This document shows positions 37,965-38,794 of a stretch of DNA of 38,794 nt, one piece after another; positions within the stretch are counted from its first letter, which is position 1; each line of letters opens with the position of its first letter. Source of the stretch: an uncultured bacterium (GTDB lineage Bacteria > Patescibacteriota > Minisyncoccia > Phycocordibacterales > Phycocordibacteraceae); NCBI GenBank assembly GCA_938008595.1, contig CALLKD010000004.1:1-38794 (forward strand), read 5' to 3'. Below the pieces are notes generated by a model that had not been told where the DNA came from, searched no databases, and saw only the letters and a list, made by a program, of their open reading frames with translations. Position numbers and translations under genes: made by a program.

Positions 37965-38794
37965 ATGTCTTGGTTCGATAATATTGGTCAATCCATTTTA
38001 CAATCTATCAAAAATGTTGGGCCATTTTCTCAGAAGAAAAAATCTCCTGATGACATGGGTGATGACGAGCTTCCTCCTCAGCCTTTGAATCCTGATTCTC
38101 TCAACACAGGTCACGTTCCGTTTGATAGAGCACAGGCTTTGTTGCGTGGTGATACAGGGATGTTTGGGAATGAATCCACGCGACCTATGGGTCCACGTTC
38201 TGTGATTCAGGGAATCAATCCAAATGCCTCCGATGATGCTGCTTATGATTCAATGCCAACAGATGCGAAAGCTAGAGGTGTTTCGTTTCACGGAATTCCT
38301 TCAATGGAAGAGGCTGTGGCTGGACGTAAGAAAGCTGGATTGGGAGATATTCTAGGCAATGCCGCTGCGATCTTTATTCCATCTCTAGCTAGTGGGATTG
38401 CGGCTTCCAAAGCAGGTGAGTACGGTGGTTTTGGTGGGGGCATGGCTTCTGGTTTAGCTAAAGCCTTTCCTCAGTTTCTTGAGAATCAAATGGCTCGACA
38501 GCATGAACAGCGGTTGAGCGAAAAACAATTACTGGCTGATCCTGCTCGAATTGTTGCGTATCAGAAAGCCAAGAAGCGTGCCATGTCTGGCGATCAAATG
38601 TTTGATAGTGGACGTAAAACTTTTGATGAACTGATGGCTGATGAGATGGCAAAAGTTAAGACTGATCAATTGGCCGCTGAGATGGCGCACAAACAATACG
38701 GCACTACAGGGTATGGTTTGTACCAGAAACTGATGGATGAAGGCCGTGTAGAAGATGCTAAACGAATTCAAGAAATGATGATGCAAACCTCTGC
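37965..38794 (+). CDS. Internal/ejection protein, 5' part (continues at 1-335)
   Basis: This frame starts with ATG at 37965, 3 bp after the previous stop, and stays open through the window end; continued over the circle joint it gives 369 residues. It begins MSWFDNIGQSILQSIKNVG, has a hydrophobic Gly/Ala segment near residues 120-155 (ILGNAAAIFIPSLASGIAAS) and then charged helices (FLENQMARQHEQRLSEKQLL). The hydrophobic segment suggests membrane insertion on ejection. It was missed by simple linear ORF calling because it crosses the window end. Confidence 0.85.
   Translation, partial: MSWFDNIGQSILQSIKNVGPFSQKKKSPDDMGDDELPPQPLNPDSLNTGHVPFDRAQALLRGDTGMFGNESTRPMGPRSVIQGINPNASDDAAYDSMPTDAKARGVSFHGIPSMEEAVAGRKKAGLGDILGNAAAIFIPSLASGIAASKAGEYGGFGGGMASGLAKAFPQFLENQMARQHEQRLSEKQLLADPARIVAYQKAKKRAMSGDQMFDSGRKTFDELMADEMAKVKTDQLAAEMAHKQYGTTGYGLYQKLMDEGRVEDAKRIQEMMMQTS
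38740..38794. repeat. Terminal overlap, right copy
   Basis: Exact copy of positions 1-55. Removing one copy leaves a circle of 38,739 bp in which the virion-protein gene starting at 37965 reads on without interruption to the stop at 333-335. Confidence 0.95.

Noticed and set aside
1..38794. CRISPR array or Cas-like genes
   Set aside because: No regularly spaced long direct repeats with unique spacers; the only array is a degenerate hexamer repeat without spacers.
1..38794. Insertion sequence or integrase
   Set aside because: No transposase or recombinase motifs; the 66-bp repeats flank a copied gene fragment, not a mobile element with inverted ends.

Overview
The window is an essentially complete genome of a tailed, probably short-tailed (podovirus-like) double-stranded DNA phage. 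The first 55 bases are repeated exactly as the last 55 bases, and a virion-protein gene runs off the right end and continues in frame at the left end. The sequence is therefore a closed circle of about 38,739 bp with an assembly overlap. I saw no integrase, repressor gene of a known type, RNA polymerase, DNA polymerase, tape-measure protein or sheath gene. The host cannot be named. The Shine-Dalgarno sites are ordinary bacterial ones, and a small M15-type peptidoglycan peptidase implies a walled bacterial host.

Layout: two divergent transcription blocks leave a control region of about 1.3 kb without recognisable genes (about 18,860-20,197). This region holds short inverted repeats, recurrent GTTCTACG motifs, an AT-rich stretch and promoter-like hexamers. 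The rightward block (20,198 through the end of the window, round to 5,607) is the virion block. Its order is small and large terminase, four small proteins, portal, scaffold, major capsid protein, connector/adaptor proteins, a YadA-like fibre, a tail (gp10-like) protein, a His-rich collar fibre, a set of internal/ejection proteins ending in a 1,581-residue protein, and a holin-like peptide. The leftward block (18,859 down to 5,601) is the early/metabolic block. It holds about 28 tightly packed, often overlapping small genes, then a SNF2-like helicase, an ssDNA-binding-like zinc protein and a large Toprim-primase/helicase. The two blocks meet tail to tail at 5,601-5,607, inside an inverted repeat that probably acts as a terminator.

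The early block also encodes two ribbon-helix-helix-like proteins, a PD-(D/E)XK (VRR-NUC) nuclease, a dATP/dGTP-diphosphohydrolase-like protein, a YopX-like protein, a protein resembling Acb2/Tad1 cyclic-nucleotide sponges, an M15 endolysin and many small CxxC zinc-ribbon proteins. Because no DNA polymerase is visible, replication presumably borrows the host enzyme and uses the phage primase-helicase.

The most unusual parts lie in the leftward block. (1) A 132-bp copy of part of another phage gene sits inside the 3' end of the nuclease gene, bracketed by 66-bp direct repeats. (2) An approximately 160-bp array of a degenerate hexamer (GACCTA-like) lies between genes. (3) A 230-bp untranslated gap is dense in hairpins and includes a tRNA-like T-arm. 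(4) A possible 87-nt plus-strand small RNA, with its own promoter and terminator, runs against the operon. (5) A 17-bp palindrome lies just upstream of a ribbon-helix-helix gene.
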